Of a stretch of DNA of 53,691 nucleotides, positions 8,488 to 16,434 are shown piece after piece. Below the pieces are notes generated by a model. It was given only the letters and a program-made list of their open reading frames with translations, had not been told where the DNA came from and ran no database searches. The DNA lies in the NCBI GenBank assembly GCA_012838505.1, contig DUPD01000030.1:1-53691 (forward strand), in the 5' to 3' direction. Source of the DNA: Bacilli bacterium. Lineage in GTDB: Bacteria; Bacillota; Bacilli; Bacillales; Amphibacillaceae. Made by a program: the position numbers and the translations under genes. The stretch's first letter is position 1, and every line of letters starts with the position of its first letter.

Positions 8488-8952
8488 TTAAATGGTTTTC
8501 CCCTTTTTCTTCGTGTCTTCATCTTTACCTGCTCCAATTGCTAATCCGATTGCTAATCCAATCGGTAACCCAAGTGCAATATTATCAAAGATTACAAGAC
8601 CAAATAAGAGACCTAAACTCAACCCAAGCGACATATAGATACCTGTATAATGCCCACTTGATACGAGGTCGTGTTGATCGGTTAAGTGAGATTCAATCTG
8701 GCTAACAAATGTTGTGTGATCTTTAATGCTTTGTTTGTTGATATATTCCTTTTGATTTAATAGTTGTGAGAGATGATTTTCAAAATCAGAAAAATGCTTT
8801 GAACAAGCTTCACAGTCTGATGAAAATTCAACCAGTCGATTAATGATCCGCTCACATTTTTCTAGATCAAGGTGTTTAACAAGTTTTGGTTCAATCGAAT
8901 GACCTAATTCACTAAGTTTAAATTTGAGTTCATCTGCACGATTATTGTTCAC
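8488..8952 (-). CDS. Unknown protein with C-terminal glycine-zipper membrane hairpin
   Basis: The family is not recognised. The 154-residue product is soluble and helical over residues 1-105, with a CxxC (EACSKHF region) and a preceding cysteine that could bind a metal or form disulphides. It ends in two hydrophobic segments rich in GxxxG-like spacing (GIYMSLGLSLGLLFGLV and ALGLPIGLAIGLAIGAG) and a lysine-rich tail. This suggests a membrane-anchored cytoplasmic helical domain. Start is GTG with gaggg upstream. Nothing in its neighbours points to a role. Confidence 0.65.
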   Translation of the reverse strand: MNNNRADELKFKLSELGHSIEPKLVKHLDLEKCERIINRLVEFSSDCEACSKHFSDFENHLSQLLNQKEYINKQSIKDHTTFVSQIESHLTDQHDLVSSGHYTGIYMSLGLSLGLLFGLVIFDNIALGLPIGLAIGLAIGAGKDEDTKKKGKTI

Positions 8953-8997
8953 TTTTTAACCCTCGTCTCTCTGGAAATTGTGTTAATTTAATTATAA

Positions 8998-9033
8998 CAA
9001 AAACCCCTCAGATAGGAATCGTAAGGGGTAAAA
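8998..9033 (-). terminator. Terminator of the ECF S-component gene
   Basis: On the minus strand a stem acccctt/aggggt is followed by TTTTTGTT. It begins 28 nt after the stop of the gene ending at 9061. Confidence 0.8.
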
Positions 9034-9060
9034 CTTTACAAACCTTTTTTCTAAATCGTG

Positions 9061-9690
9061 CTACCGATTAACGACCTTCAACAACGGTGGTACAAGTGCT
9101 GTTGTAATAATGGCAGCGACAATTGCTTCTGCGAGTCCGTTTGTAAAAAATACAGTTAAGATCGCGTTAAAAATAGCACCAACACTGTTTACACCAATCG
9201 CTTGGGCATAAGCATCTTGGAAGAAGAAAGCAATTGATCCCATCACTAAAAATGTATGAATAAAAGTAGACAGTAAACCAGTTAAAAATAAAGCCGGTTT
9301 CTGTTGGAATTTAGTTTTTTCAAAAATGCGCTTAGTGACTTGGTAAAGATAAAAAGGAATAATTCCAAGCAAAACTCTAGGGACAATCGCAATAAATAAT
9401 GCCCAAAATCTTGCTGGTCCAACATCGACTAGATCAACAAATGGTGAAAAGGCAAATGATAACAAGCTCGGTGACAACGTATTGATAATCACACTTGTTA
9501 AACCAAATACAAGTCCTTGAAGTGCACCGATTCTTGGACCTAAAAGGATTGAAGCGATAATAACTGGAATATGAATAATTGTCGCTTTAATGATGACTAA
9601 GTTGATAAAACCAACAGGTGTAAAAGCAAATAATAGAATAATTGAAATAAAAATAGCAGTTAACGTGAATTTCTTAATGTTCAATCTCAT
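9061..9690 (-). CDS. ECF transporter substrate-binding S component
   Basis: S components capture a vitamin or similar micronutrient in the membrane and dock onto a shared EcfA-A'-T energising module, which is not in this window. The 209-residue protein has about six hydrophobic segments. Its N-terminal pattern (FTLTAIFISIILLFAFTPVG, then HIPVIIASILLGPRIGALQG) is that of the ECF_trnsprt group that includes pantothenate-type PanT proteins. The substrate cannot be fixed from sequence: pantothenate is a reasonable guess. No riboswitch that would name the ligand was recognised upstream. An agggaggtag ribosome site precedes the start. Confidence 0.82.
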   Translation of the reverse strand: MRLNIKKFTLTAIFISIILLFAFTPVGFINLVIIKATIIHIPVIIASILLGPRIGALQGLVFGLTSVIINTLSPSLLSFAFSPFVDLVDVGPARFWALFIAIVPRVLLGIIPFYLYQVTKRIFEKTKFQQKPALFLTGLLSTFIHTFLVMGSIAFFFQDAYAQAIGVNSVGAIFNAILTVFFTNGLAEAIVAAIITTALVPPLLKVVNR

Positions 9691-9864
9691 CTACCTCCCT
9701 AAATTATATCAATGGGTTAAAATTATAACTTAAACTATGACAAAGATGAAAGTATCGCTATTTTAACACTTAATATAAAAAGACTCCAATTATATTTCTT
9801 TTATTTTTCTGCTGAAAAATTTAATTAAGTAAGATAAAGACCAAACGATGAAAGTAATCATTGT

Positions 9865-9922
9865 TTGACAGTCCAAGCATTGCTTTTGTAGAGTATAATT
9901 GAAAGTGAATCAATGCTTTTTT
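9865..9922 (+). promoter_or_regulatory. Promoter region of the YvgT-type gene with inverted repeat
   Basis: A perfect TTGACA (9865-9870) and a perfect TATAAT (9894-9899) are present, but 23 nt apart instead of about 17. An inverted repeat, aagcattg (9875-9882) and caatgctt (9911-9918), flanks the -10. Either the -35 is a coincidence or a regulator works here. Confidence 0.4.
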
Positions 9923-9931
9923 AAGATGGTT

Positions 9932-9938
9932 AGGGGGG
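9932..9938 (+). promoter_or_regulatory. Ribosome binding site that points to an ATC start
   Basis: AGGGGGG lies 7 nt before ATC at 9946. No ATG, GTG or TTG is available in frame between the TAG at 9931 and this position or beyond it until ATG 9991, which lacks a ribosome site. Confidence 0.65.
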
Positions 9939-9945
9939 ATTTTCT

Positions 9946-10596
9946 ATCGTTTGGGAAGTTTTAAATATTATTGGGACGATTGCCTTTGCAATGAGTGGGG
10001 CTGTGATTGCTCTTAAGGTCAATTATGATCTGATCGGTGTTTATGTTTTAGGATTAATTACTGCATTTGGTGGTGGTGCTGTCCGAAATTTATTGATCGG
10101 AATTCCTATTACTCAACTTTGGCAGCAAAATTCCCTGTTTATTATCGCTTTAATTACGATCAGCATTGTCTTTTTACTACCAAGTAAAGCTGTGATTTTT
10201 TTATCGCGCTGGAGTATTTTCGATGCGATTGGATTATCGGCTTTTGCGGTTCAAGGTGCGATGTATGCCCAAGCGTCTGAGTTACCTATATTTGCAGTGA
10301 TGTTTTCTGCTGCAATTACGGGAGCAGGTGGTGGGATTATTCGTGATGTATTGGCGCAAGAAAAGCCGATGGTATTTCGCGAAGATGTTTATGTCTTGTG
10401 GGCAATTCTAGCTGGATTTGTGATTGGCATGGATTGGATCACAGAAGCCTATCAATTTTATCTCGTCTTTATTGTGATCTTAATCTGTCGGACGATCTCG
10501 CATCGTTATGGATGGAGTTTACCGAAACGATCGCTTCACCATGTAGAAAAGGATCCATCTAAAAATTACATTGAAAAATCTGCGAAATTGGGATGA
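9946..10596 (+). CDS. TRIC-type / UPF0126 membrane protein (YvgT-like), ATC start
   Basis: The product has two UPF0126 (TRIC cation channel-like) repeats, about seven hydrophobic segments, with the paired glycine-rich motifs GGGAVRNLLIG and GAGGGIIRDVLA that mark the family. The first ATG in frame is 9991, but that would remove half of the first membrane helix. Reading from ATC 9946 gives an N-terminus whose second to sixth residues VWEVL align with the AWELL of B. subtilis YvgT as I recall it, and a strong ribosome site AGGGGGG sits 7 nt before. I therefore annotate ATC as the initiator, with 217 codons including stop. Bacterial TRIC proteins conduct monovalent cations in vitro; this one's role is untested. 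A base-calling error at the start codon remains possible. Confidence 0.85.
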   Translation: MVWEVLNIIGTIAFAMSGAVIALKVNYDLIGVYVLGLITAFGGGAVRNLLIGIPITQLWQQNSLFIIALITISIVFLLPSKAVIFLSRWSIFDAIGLSAFAVQGAMYAQASELPIFAVMFSAAITGAGGGIIRDVLAQEKPMVFREDVYVLWAILAGFVIGMDWITEAYQFYLVFIVILICRTISHRYGWSLPKRSLHHVEKDPSKNYIEKSAKLG

Positions 10597-10623
10597 AGTT
10601 TGATCGATTTCGCAGATTTTTTT
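10574..10623 (+). terminator. Terminator overlapping the end of the YvgT-like gene
   Basis: A stem aaaatctgcgaaat/atttcgcagatttt begins about 20 nt before the stop codon and ends in a T run. The last codons therefore form part of the hairpin. It can also serve the convergent amidohydrolase gene. Confidence 0.85.
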
Positions 10624-10626
10624 ATT

Positions 10627-11805
10627 TTAACTTAAATAGTTTGTCACGACATAACCGACTGATTTTGCTGCAACAAGCAAGGCGTCTTCATCAATATCAA
10701 ATTTAGGGTGATGATTGAAGTAAGGTTGATCAACACCTTTTGGTGAACAGCCAATAAAGAAATACGAACCAGGAATTTTTTCCGTGTAGTAGGCAAAATC
10801 CTCTGATGGTGCCATTTTAGGCACTTCCATCACTTCCTTAATATCGTTATCGTCAAGTTTAGTCAATGTATCTGCTACAAACGCAGTTAATTCAGGGTCA
10901 TTATACAATGGTGGATAACCAATTTCATACATGAGTTCACAATTCACACCGAAAGTGACTTCAATTCCATTGACGATTCGCTCAAGCTCTTCTCTAATCA
11001 TCGCCTCTGTTTGATAGTTGTAATAACGGATATCACCTTCAATTTCGATGGTGTCTTTAATTATGTTAGAGGTTCCTTTGCCATCAAAAGAGCCAATCGT
11101 GACAACGCCTGTCTCCAGCGGATCTAGTCGCCGACTGACGATTGTTTGAATGGTCGTGACGAAATGGGCTCCTGCGACAATTGCATCATTTGCTTTATGT
11201 GGAGAAGAGCCATGTCCACCTCTTGCTTTTAATTTCAATTTAAAGTAAGAGCGTCCGCTAAATGCATGTTCACTCCGATAGCCAACAGTTCCCGCTGGGG
11301 CAATCGGTAAAATGTGAATCCCGAAAATAGCATCAACATCATCAAGATAGCCAGCTTCAATTATTGACTTAGCTCCACCCGGAGGCGTTTCCTCTGCATG
11401 TTGATGGATAATTTTTATTGTGCCAGCAAGATCGCTTTTCAGTTGAATCAAGCAGTCTGCTAAAACAAGTAGGTAAGCTGTATGTGCATCATGTCCACAC
11501 GCATGCATCACACCATCATTTTTAGACTTAAAAGGGACATCTGTTTCTTCTTGAATCGGCAGTGCATCAAAGTCAGCTCTTAGTGCGACTGTTTTGCCAG
11601 GTTTACCACCTTGAATTGTAGTAATAATGCCATAACCGTTGCCGACATTTGTTTCAATATCAACAGGCTTCCCTTGGTAAAAATTTGCAATATAGGTAGC
11701 TGTTTTTTCTTCTTGAAATGACAGTTCAGGGTGTTGGTGTAGATGTCTACGGATCGCTATCATTTCATCTCTTCGTTGTTCCAGCATATCGATTAGTTTT
11801 TTCAT
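10627..11805 (-). CDS. M20 family amidohydrolase (N-acyl amino acid / N-acetyl-diaminopimelate deacetylase type)
   Basis: This is a zinc peptidase-family M20D aminoacylase-type enzyme that hydrolyses an N-acyl group from an amino acid. The 392-residue protein shows the metal-site motifs MHACGHDAHTAYLL, the HQHAEETPPGG catalytic glutamate region, the dimerisation-lid KARGGHGSSPHK and the C-terminal FFIGCSPK...NHHPKFDIDEDAL. The exact substrate cannot be read from sequence: hippurate, indole-acetyl amino acids and N-acetyl-LL-diaminopimelate are used by close relatives, and no dapD is adjacent to favour lysine synthesis. It is a single gene with aaaggagctc upstream. No signal peptide, so cytoplasmic. 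Confidence 0.87.
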   Translation of the reverse strand: MKKLIDMLEQRRDEMIAIRRHLHQHPELSFQEEKTATYIANFYQGKPVDIETNVGNGYGIITTIQGGKPGKTVALRADFDALPIQEETDVPFKSKNDGVMHACGHDAHTAYLLVLADCLIQLKSDLAGTIKIIHQHAEETPPGGAKSIIEAGYLDDVDAIFGIHILPIAPAGTVGYRSEHAFSGRSYFKLKLKARGGHGSSPHKANDAIVAGAHFVTTIQTIVSRRLDPLETGVVTIGSFDGKGTSNIIKDTIEIEGDIRYYNYQTEAMIREELERIVNGIEVTFGVNCELMYEIGYPPLYNDPELTAFVADTLTKLDDNDIKEVMEVPKMAPSEDFAYYTEKIPGSYFFIGCSPKGVDQPYFNHHPKFDIDEDALLVAAKSVGYVVTNYLS

Positions 11806-11881
11806 AAATTAGTTGAGCTCCTTTCGGGATGTTAGTCTTAGATTCTAATTGATTTAATTATTGTTCTAATTATAACATAAA

Positions 11882-11906
11882 CTAAAAAGAAACCTTATCA
11901 AGGTTT
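11882..11906 (-). terminator. Terminator after the methyltransferase remnant
   Basis: On the minus strand aaacctt, a 3-nt loop and aaggttt are followed by cttttta. It lies downstream of the truncated gene ending at 11939. Confidence 0.6.
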
Positions 11907-11938
11907 AGTTACCGAATTTAAACTTATCCAAAAACGGT

Positions 11939-12238
11939 TTACTTTGTTGAAACAATCGCAATATAACCTAAGTTCGAATTATTTGTTTTGAAAAAACGGA
12001 ACATCGACTTAAAATAAGCCCGGTTTTCTTTTTTCATTGCCTGTCCTAAAATTTTCATCGTATTTAACAATCCTTCATCTCTAATCATACCGATCGGATT
12101 CATTAATGACATTGGACCAGTTGCTAAATCTAAATTTTCAAAGCCAGCTTGATTAAAGATATCACGCCAGCCTGCTTCGTCATGGGGTTTAGCTTGAACA
12201 TGAATGGCTTTTTGCAAGTCTTTTATAACATCAGGCAT
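11939..12238 (-). pseudogene. C-terminal remnant of a SAM-dependent methyltransferase
   Basis: The 99-residue frame reads like the last third of a Bacillota class I SAM-dependent methyltransferase: the KPHDEAGWRDIFNQAGFENL segment, then a GPMSLMNPIGMIRDEG segment and a closing strand LGYIAIVS. The whole Rossmann part with the SAM-binding glycine loop is missing. The 140 nt upstream on the same strand encode no matching residues and hold no convincing ribosome site. I read it as a 5'-deleted gene. Similarity is from recall of the family; a search would settle it. Confidence 0.6.
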
Positions 12239-12379
12239 ATCTTCATTAGTAAGTTTTACAACTAAGGTTTTTATTTAGCGTCATCAAAATATAAGTCAAC
12301 TAAGTATGTTAAAATAAGGGTAACTTCTTTTTTGAACAATATCTTTTATTTTAGAAAAAAATATTAGGAGGCTTGGCTG

Positions 12380-13978
12380 ATGAAAAAACATTTCGTTCGA
12401 TTAATTCCGTATTTGCTCTTGTTCGTTTTGATGTTTGTCTTAAATTATTTATTCTTACCAGCGTTAACGATTCAATCACCAGGATTTAGATTACTTATTG
12501 GAGTCTTTTTTATTGGTGTCTTATTCATTGAACTGGTTATTGACATTGATATATCTGGGCGCAAGAAAGTTAACCGGGCAAAATATACTTTGATTTCTTT
12601 ACCAATTGTGTTTGTTTTGCTAGTATTTGCGATTCAGTTCTTTAATGGACCTATTTTCAGGTCAAAAGATTATGCGAATTTAATTGAAGTTGTAGAAAAG
12701 GATTTTGGATCTGACTTTTATGCGATGAATACCGATCAAATTCCGATGATGGATCGTGACACAGCAGAGCGACTAGGTGATCGTCGAATTGGCTCAATGA
12801 GTGATTTGGTTTCACAGTTTGTGCCAGCGAATGCCTACACACAAATTAATATAGGCAATGATCCTTATCGGGTGACACCATTGGAGTATTCTGGTTTTAT
12901 GCAATGGCTCAATAATCGAAAAGAAGGGATCCCAAATTATTTGAAGGTTGATATGGTTTCGGGTGAGGTAACTGTAGAGGATTTGGCTGAAAACATAAAG
13001 TATAGTCATTCTGAGCGGTTTGCTCGAAATGTAAAGCGTCACTTGAGACGTCATTATCCAACGACTATTTTCAGGTCACCTTCATTTGAAGTTGATGATG
13101 AAGGCCATCCATATTATGTTGCGACAACATATAAAAATAAGTTCCTTTTCACTTACCAAGAGCCAAGTGGTGTGATTACATTAGATGCGGTTACTGGAGA
13201 AACAGAGGCTTATGAATTAGGTGAAATTCCAACTTGGATGGATCGAATTTATTCAGCAGAACTGATTCTTGATCAACTAAATTATTATGGGAAATATACA
13301 AATGGTTTTTGGAATAGTATCTTTCAAAAGCGTGGTGTAACTCAAACAACAGAAGGCTATAATTACATCCCGATGAATGATGATGTTTTTCTTTATACGG
13401 GTGTGACTTCTGTAAACAGTGATGCATCAAATATCGGCTTTTATCTCGTTAATTTACGGACTAAAGAGGCAGAGTTTTATCCAGTCACGTCTGCTGATGA
13501 ATTTTCTGCGATGGCATCAGCGGAAGGTAGTTTACAACAAATGCGCTACACATCTACATTCCCATTGTTGCTTAATTTAAATGATCGGCCGTATTATATT
13601 TCATCATTAAAGGATGACTCTGGTCTAGTGCGGGCCTATGCATTAGTGGATGCTCAGGATTATCAAAAAGTGTTGACTAGTGATACAGTTGACGGCTTAA
13701 TTGCTCAACTAAATGGTTCCACTGGAGGAGTGAGTGAGCCAACTGAAATTGAGGAAATTGAAACAGAAGAAGAGTTAACAACGATTAGCGGTCAAGTTGA
13801 AAACATCTCTCAAGCTGTTGTAGCTGGTGACACGATGTATTACTTCATGATCGATGGCTCGATCTATAAAGCATCAATTGAATTAAGTGATCAACTTCCA
13901 TTTGTTGATTTAGAGACTGAGCTTGAAGGTGAAGTCAATCAAGATAATATCTTCCGCTCGATTACGATTACGGAATAA
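12380..13978 (+). CDS. Large membrane-anchored protein of unknown function
   Basis: The family was not recognised with confidence. The 532-residue product has three N-terminal hydrophobic segments (about residues 8-28, 37-54 and 70-88) followed by about 430 residues with no further membrane helices, so a large extracytoplasmic or cytoplasmic domain. Segments such as TLDAVTGETEAYELGEIPTWMDRI and the earlier VDMVSGEVTVEDL resemble PepSY-like beta hairpins. An acidic linker (EIEEIETEEEL, about residues 455-470) leads to a C-terminal small beta domain (ISGQVENISQAVVAGDTMYYFMIDG) that looks OB-like. ATG 12380 has aggaggc upstream. It is a single gene, with a long hairpin after it. Confidence 0.8.
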   Translation: MKKHFVRLIPYLLLFVLMFVLNYLFLPALTIQSPGFRLLIGVFFIGVLFIELVIDIDISGRKKVNRAKYTLISLPIVFVLLVFAIQFFNGPIFRSKDYANLIEVVEKDFGSDFYAMNTDQIPMMDRDTAERLGDRRIGSMSDLVSQFVPANAYTQINIGNDPYRVTPLEYSGFMQWLNNRKEGIPNYLKVDMVSGEVTVEDLAENIKYSHSERFARNVKRHLRRHYPTTIFRSPSFEVDDEGHPYYVATTYKNKFLFTYQEPSGVITLDAVTGETEAYELGEIPTWMDRIYSAELILDQLNYYGKYTNGFWNSIFQKRGVTQTTEGYNYIPMNDDVFLYTGVTSVNSDASNIGFYLVNLRTKEAEFYPVTSADEFSAMASAEGSLQQMRYTSTFPLLLNLNDRPYYISSLKDDSGLVRAYALVDAQDYQKVLTSDTVDGLIAQLNGSTGGVSEPTEIEEIETEEELTTISGQVENISQAVVAGDTMYYFMIDGSIYKASIELSDQLPFVDLETELEGEVNQDNIFRSITITE

Positions 13979-13985
13979 TCAATCG

Positions 13986-14034
13986 ACACCTCCTACACAC
14001 TAGTGATAATTTGAGTGTGTAGGAGGTGTTTGAT
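13986..14034 (+). terminator. Long hairpin after the 532-residue membrane protein
   Basis: A 15-bp perfect stem (acacctcctacacac/gtgtgtaggaggtgt) is followed by only a short T stretch. Its 3' arm contains aggaggtg, positioned as the ribosome site of the small decayed gene at 14035. It may terminate, or it may hide that site. Confidence 0.65.
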
Positions 14035-14249
14035 ATGAATCGATTTGAAGTGATGGGGGTAAACGTGCTTAGATGACTGAGTAATTTTCACTTGAAAAGG
14101 AACAATTAGCTTTTAAAATCGATCGTGATTTGGGAGAAGTTGATTATTCAGTCATTTATAGCAATCCCCATCCCAAAACTATTGAAGCATTAAAACAAAA
14201 TACAAATGCGAGTGATATGTATATGTATCGTCTGCCAGAAAAATTATAA
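14035..14249 (+). pseudogene. Decayed small gene of unknown function
   Basis: ATG 14035 has an ideal aggaggtg 8 nt upstream but its frame stops after 13 codons (MNRFEVMGVNVLR). In another frame ATG 14073 reads MTE, then TAA at 14082, then continues openly for 54 codons (FSLEKEQLAFKIDRDLGEVD and on to YRLPEKL) before the stop at 14247. The coherent sequence after the stop suggests one gene broken by a frameshift and a nonsense change, for instance CAA to TAA. The original family is not recognised. Sequencing error could also explain it. Confidence 0.5.
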
Positions 14250-14257
14250 ATCTTTAA

Positions 14258-14665
14258 ATGGATTGGGGTGAGATGCTAAAGGTGGAACACTATTCAGTAA
14301 ATGAATCAGATACACTGTATGCAATAAAGTTCCAGTTAGATAAAGATATCAAAGCAATTCCGATTGGGAAATTAGGTCAATTTGATTTTCCGCGGGGATA
14401 TTATGTGTATGTCGGTAGTGCAAAACGAAATATAAGAGCAAGAATCGACCGGCATTTGAAAATAGACAAGAATAAACGATGGCACATCGACTATTTGCGA
14501 CCATATTTAAGTGTTGAATGCGTTCAGAGTTTTCCTGAAAGTGATGGAGAATGCCAACTTTTCCAACGTTTAAAGTTAGCACATAATGCTGATATGCCTG
14601 CTAAAGGATTTGGTTCATCAGATTGTCGTTGTTATTCTCACCTGTTTTTCTTTAAAAATAAATAA
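14258..14665 (+). CDS. GIY-YIG nuclease-like protein (DUF123 / Uri type)
   Basis: The 135-residue protein matches the small GIY-YIG-like DUF123 family. The GYYVYVGSAKRNIRARIDRH segment carries the YYVYVG strand pattern and the arginine of the fold. RWHIDYLRPY and a cysteine/histidine-containing tail SSDCRCYSHLF follow, the latter being typical of the family. These proteins are proposed endonucleases without a fixed role. Start is uncertain: ATG 14258 lacks a clear ribosome site, while ATG 14273 lies immediately behind ggggtgag. A terminator follows. Confidence 0.82.
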   Translation: MDWGEMLKVEHYSVNESDTLYAIKFQLDKDIKAIPIGKLGQFDFPRGYYVYVGSAKRNIRARIDRHLKIDKNKRWHIDYLRPYLSVECVQSFPESDGECQLFQRLKLAHNADMPAKGFGSSDCRCYSHLFFFKNK

Positions 14666-14680
14666 CTAAGTTAAATCGAT

Positions 14681-14708
14681 CACTCTATCTTTGATAGGGT
14701 GTTTTTTA
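14681..14708 (+). terminator. Terminator after the GIY-YIG gene
   Basis: A 9-bp stem cactctatc/gatagggtg with one G-T pair and a TTT loop is followed by six T. Confidence 0.88.
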
Positions 14709-14853
14709 ATGCGAAAAATTCCCTTTACTTATCTAAACTAAAGCGTCATATTCCAACTTTTCAATGAATAGAATGACTCAAGAATAACGATGGACAGGTT
14801 TTAGAGGTCTCTTTTTATTCTAAACATTCTCAATTGAAAAGGAGCTAATTATC

Positions 14854-16386
14854 ATGACTAGGAAGATCAGCATTTTCTTAGCAATTCTTTTACTAATGTC
14901 ACAATTACTAAGTACACCAGTGAACGTTAATGCTACAGAAAGTAATGGTGTCACGTTAGTTGATGAATCAAATGTGTATCAGCAGACAAAGTTCTATCAG
15001 GATAGTTTGTTTGGCGTAGCGGGTGGTTTTCATCTTGTTGGTTTAAATAGTGTAAAGAACAATGTGCATATAAACGGTAATATATTGACGGACAAGCTTA
15101 TATACGGTAGTGATTTTGGTACATCTGGCGTTGCAGAGGCTACCTATATAAGAAAGATTGAGAGTGGGTCGGCAATCACTGTCGGTGGCCATGAAGAATC
15201 AATTTTAGTTTTGGGGGAAGAGGTAGAGGTTAGTACAGTTGATAACGGAAATGCCTGGTCGGTGAATGGAAATAAAGTCAATCGACCTAATAAAAATAAT
15301 CAGCCAAATCAACTCTGGCAAGATGGAAAGAGAGAATTTATCGATCTAAACCAAGTTGAGCAACATGTTGTTCAGTTAGTCAGTAAACTGGCTAAATTAG
15401 AAAACAGTTCGATTGAAATAAATAATCGTGATCATAATAAGCAAGAAATTATCATCTCAAATGACAATAATTTTAATGTTTATAATTTGAAAAAAGATGA
15501 CTTTAGTTTTTCAACTCCAATTCACATCAAAGGGTTTGAAAAAAATAAAGCATCGACGTTAATCATTAATGTTGATATGAGCCAGATGGACAACAAAAAT
15601 GAATTTATCATCCCAAATTCTGTTGCGCATTATACCGATGGTTCATCTGTATCAATTGGTCATGTGACAAAGTGGTCTAATGCGAATGTTGTCTGGAATA
15701 TCTATGATTCTTCAAATGCAAGCAAACTATACACGGGAACGATAAAGAATTCAGCGGCAGTTACAGGGTCTATTTTGGCTCCAAAGGCTACTGTAATATT
15801 GGATCATAACCTTAATGGAACAGTCATTGCGGAAGATATTATTATAAATGGAGAAACACATAGAGATGACTATGTGAATCCAGAGAAGGATCCAGAACCT
15901 AAAACAACACAGGTAGCTGTTGAGAAGCTTTGGGAGGGTAAAGCTCAAGATTTGGTTACGATTAACTTACTCGCAAATGGAACTGTAGTTGATTCAGTTG
16001 ATTTATCTGATTCAAATAATTGGCAACATGTTTTCACAGATTTAAGTGTAGAAAATGAACAAGGTCCAATCGAATATACAGTCGAAGAAGTTTATATAGA
16101 TGGCTACGAAACGACGATTACAGGTGAAGCAGAATCTGGTTTTATTGTGACCAACATAGAGATAGAGGAACCTGAAGAATTTGTCGAAGAAGATCCAGAC
16201 GAAGAGCCTGAAGATGATAAAAAGGTGGTTCCTGAGAAAAAGGAAATAGACAAAAGCTCTAATGAATCAGGTAAATTACTGCCATCTACAGCAACAAATG
16301 TATTTAATTTATTATTGATTGGCTTCGTCTTATTACTAGTAAGTGGACTAGGATACTATTTATTAAAAAAGAAAAGAACAGAATAA
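14854..16386 (+). CDS. Cell-wall-anchored adhesin-like protein: choice-of-anchor A, Cna-B domain, LPSTA signal
   Basis: The 510-residue surface protein has a signal peptide (ISIFLAILLLMSQLLSTPVNVNA) and a choice-of-anchor A domain from about residue 45 to 340: FGVAGGFHLVGLNSVKNNVH near the start, and a closing SAAVTGSILAPKATVILDHN with NGTVIAEDI. A Cna-B type domain follows (about 352-440), then a Glu/Pro/Asp-rich wall-spanning stretch. The sorting signal at residues 476-510 is LPSTA, then a hydrophobic helix and a KKKR tail. The motif ends in alanine instead of the usual glycine, like LPNTA-type motifs used by class D sortases. No sortase is in the window. Ligand unknown. The gene stands alone with aaaggagc upstream. 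Confidence 0.88.
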   Translation: MTRKISIFLAILLLMSQLLSTPVNVNATESNGVTLVDESNVYQQTKFYQDSLFGVAGGFHLVGLNSVKNNVHINGNILTDKLIYGSDFGTSGVAEATYIRKIESGSAITVGGHEESILVLGEEVEVSTVDNGNAWSVNGNKVNRPNKNNQPNQLWQDGKREFIDLNQVEQHVVQLVSKLAKLENSSIEINNRDHNKQEIIISNDNNFNVYNLKKDDFSFSTPIHIKGFEKNKASTLIINVDMSQMDNKNEFIIPNSVAHYTDGSSVSIGHVTKWSNANVVWNIYDSSNASKLYTGTIKNSAAVTGSILAPKATVILDHNLNGTVIAEDIIINGETHRDDYVNPEKDPEPKTTQVAVEKLWEGKAQDLVTINLLANGTVVDSVDLSDSNNWQHVFTDLSVENEQGPIEYTVEEVYIDGYETTITGEAESGFIVTNIEIEEPEEFVEEDPDEEPEDDKKVVPEKKEIDKSSNESGKLLPSTATNVFNLLLIGFVLLLVSGLGYYLLKKKRTE

Positions 16387-16401
16387 CAGATAGGTGAAAA
16401 T

Positions 16402-16434
16402 GAGGGATCAGTCCACTTGATCTCTTATTTTTTG
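16402..16434 (+). terminator. Terminator after the adhesin gene
   Basis: An imperfect stem (gag-gg-atca with tgat-ctc) is followed by ttattttttg. It is weaker than the other terminators. Confidence 0.6.

Noticed and set aside
9691-9860. Vitamin riboswitch upstream of the ECF S-component
   Set aside because: No conserved TPP, FMN, preQ1, THF or cobalamin box was recognised in the AT-rich stretch.
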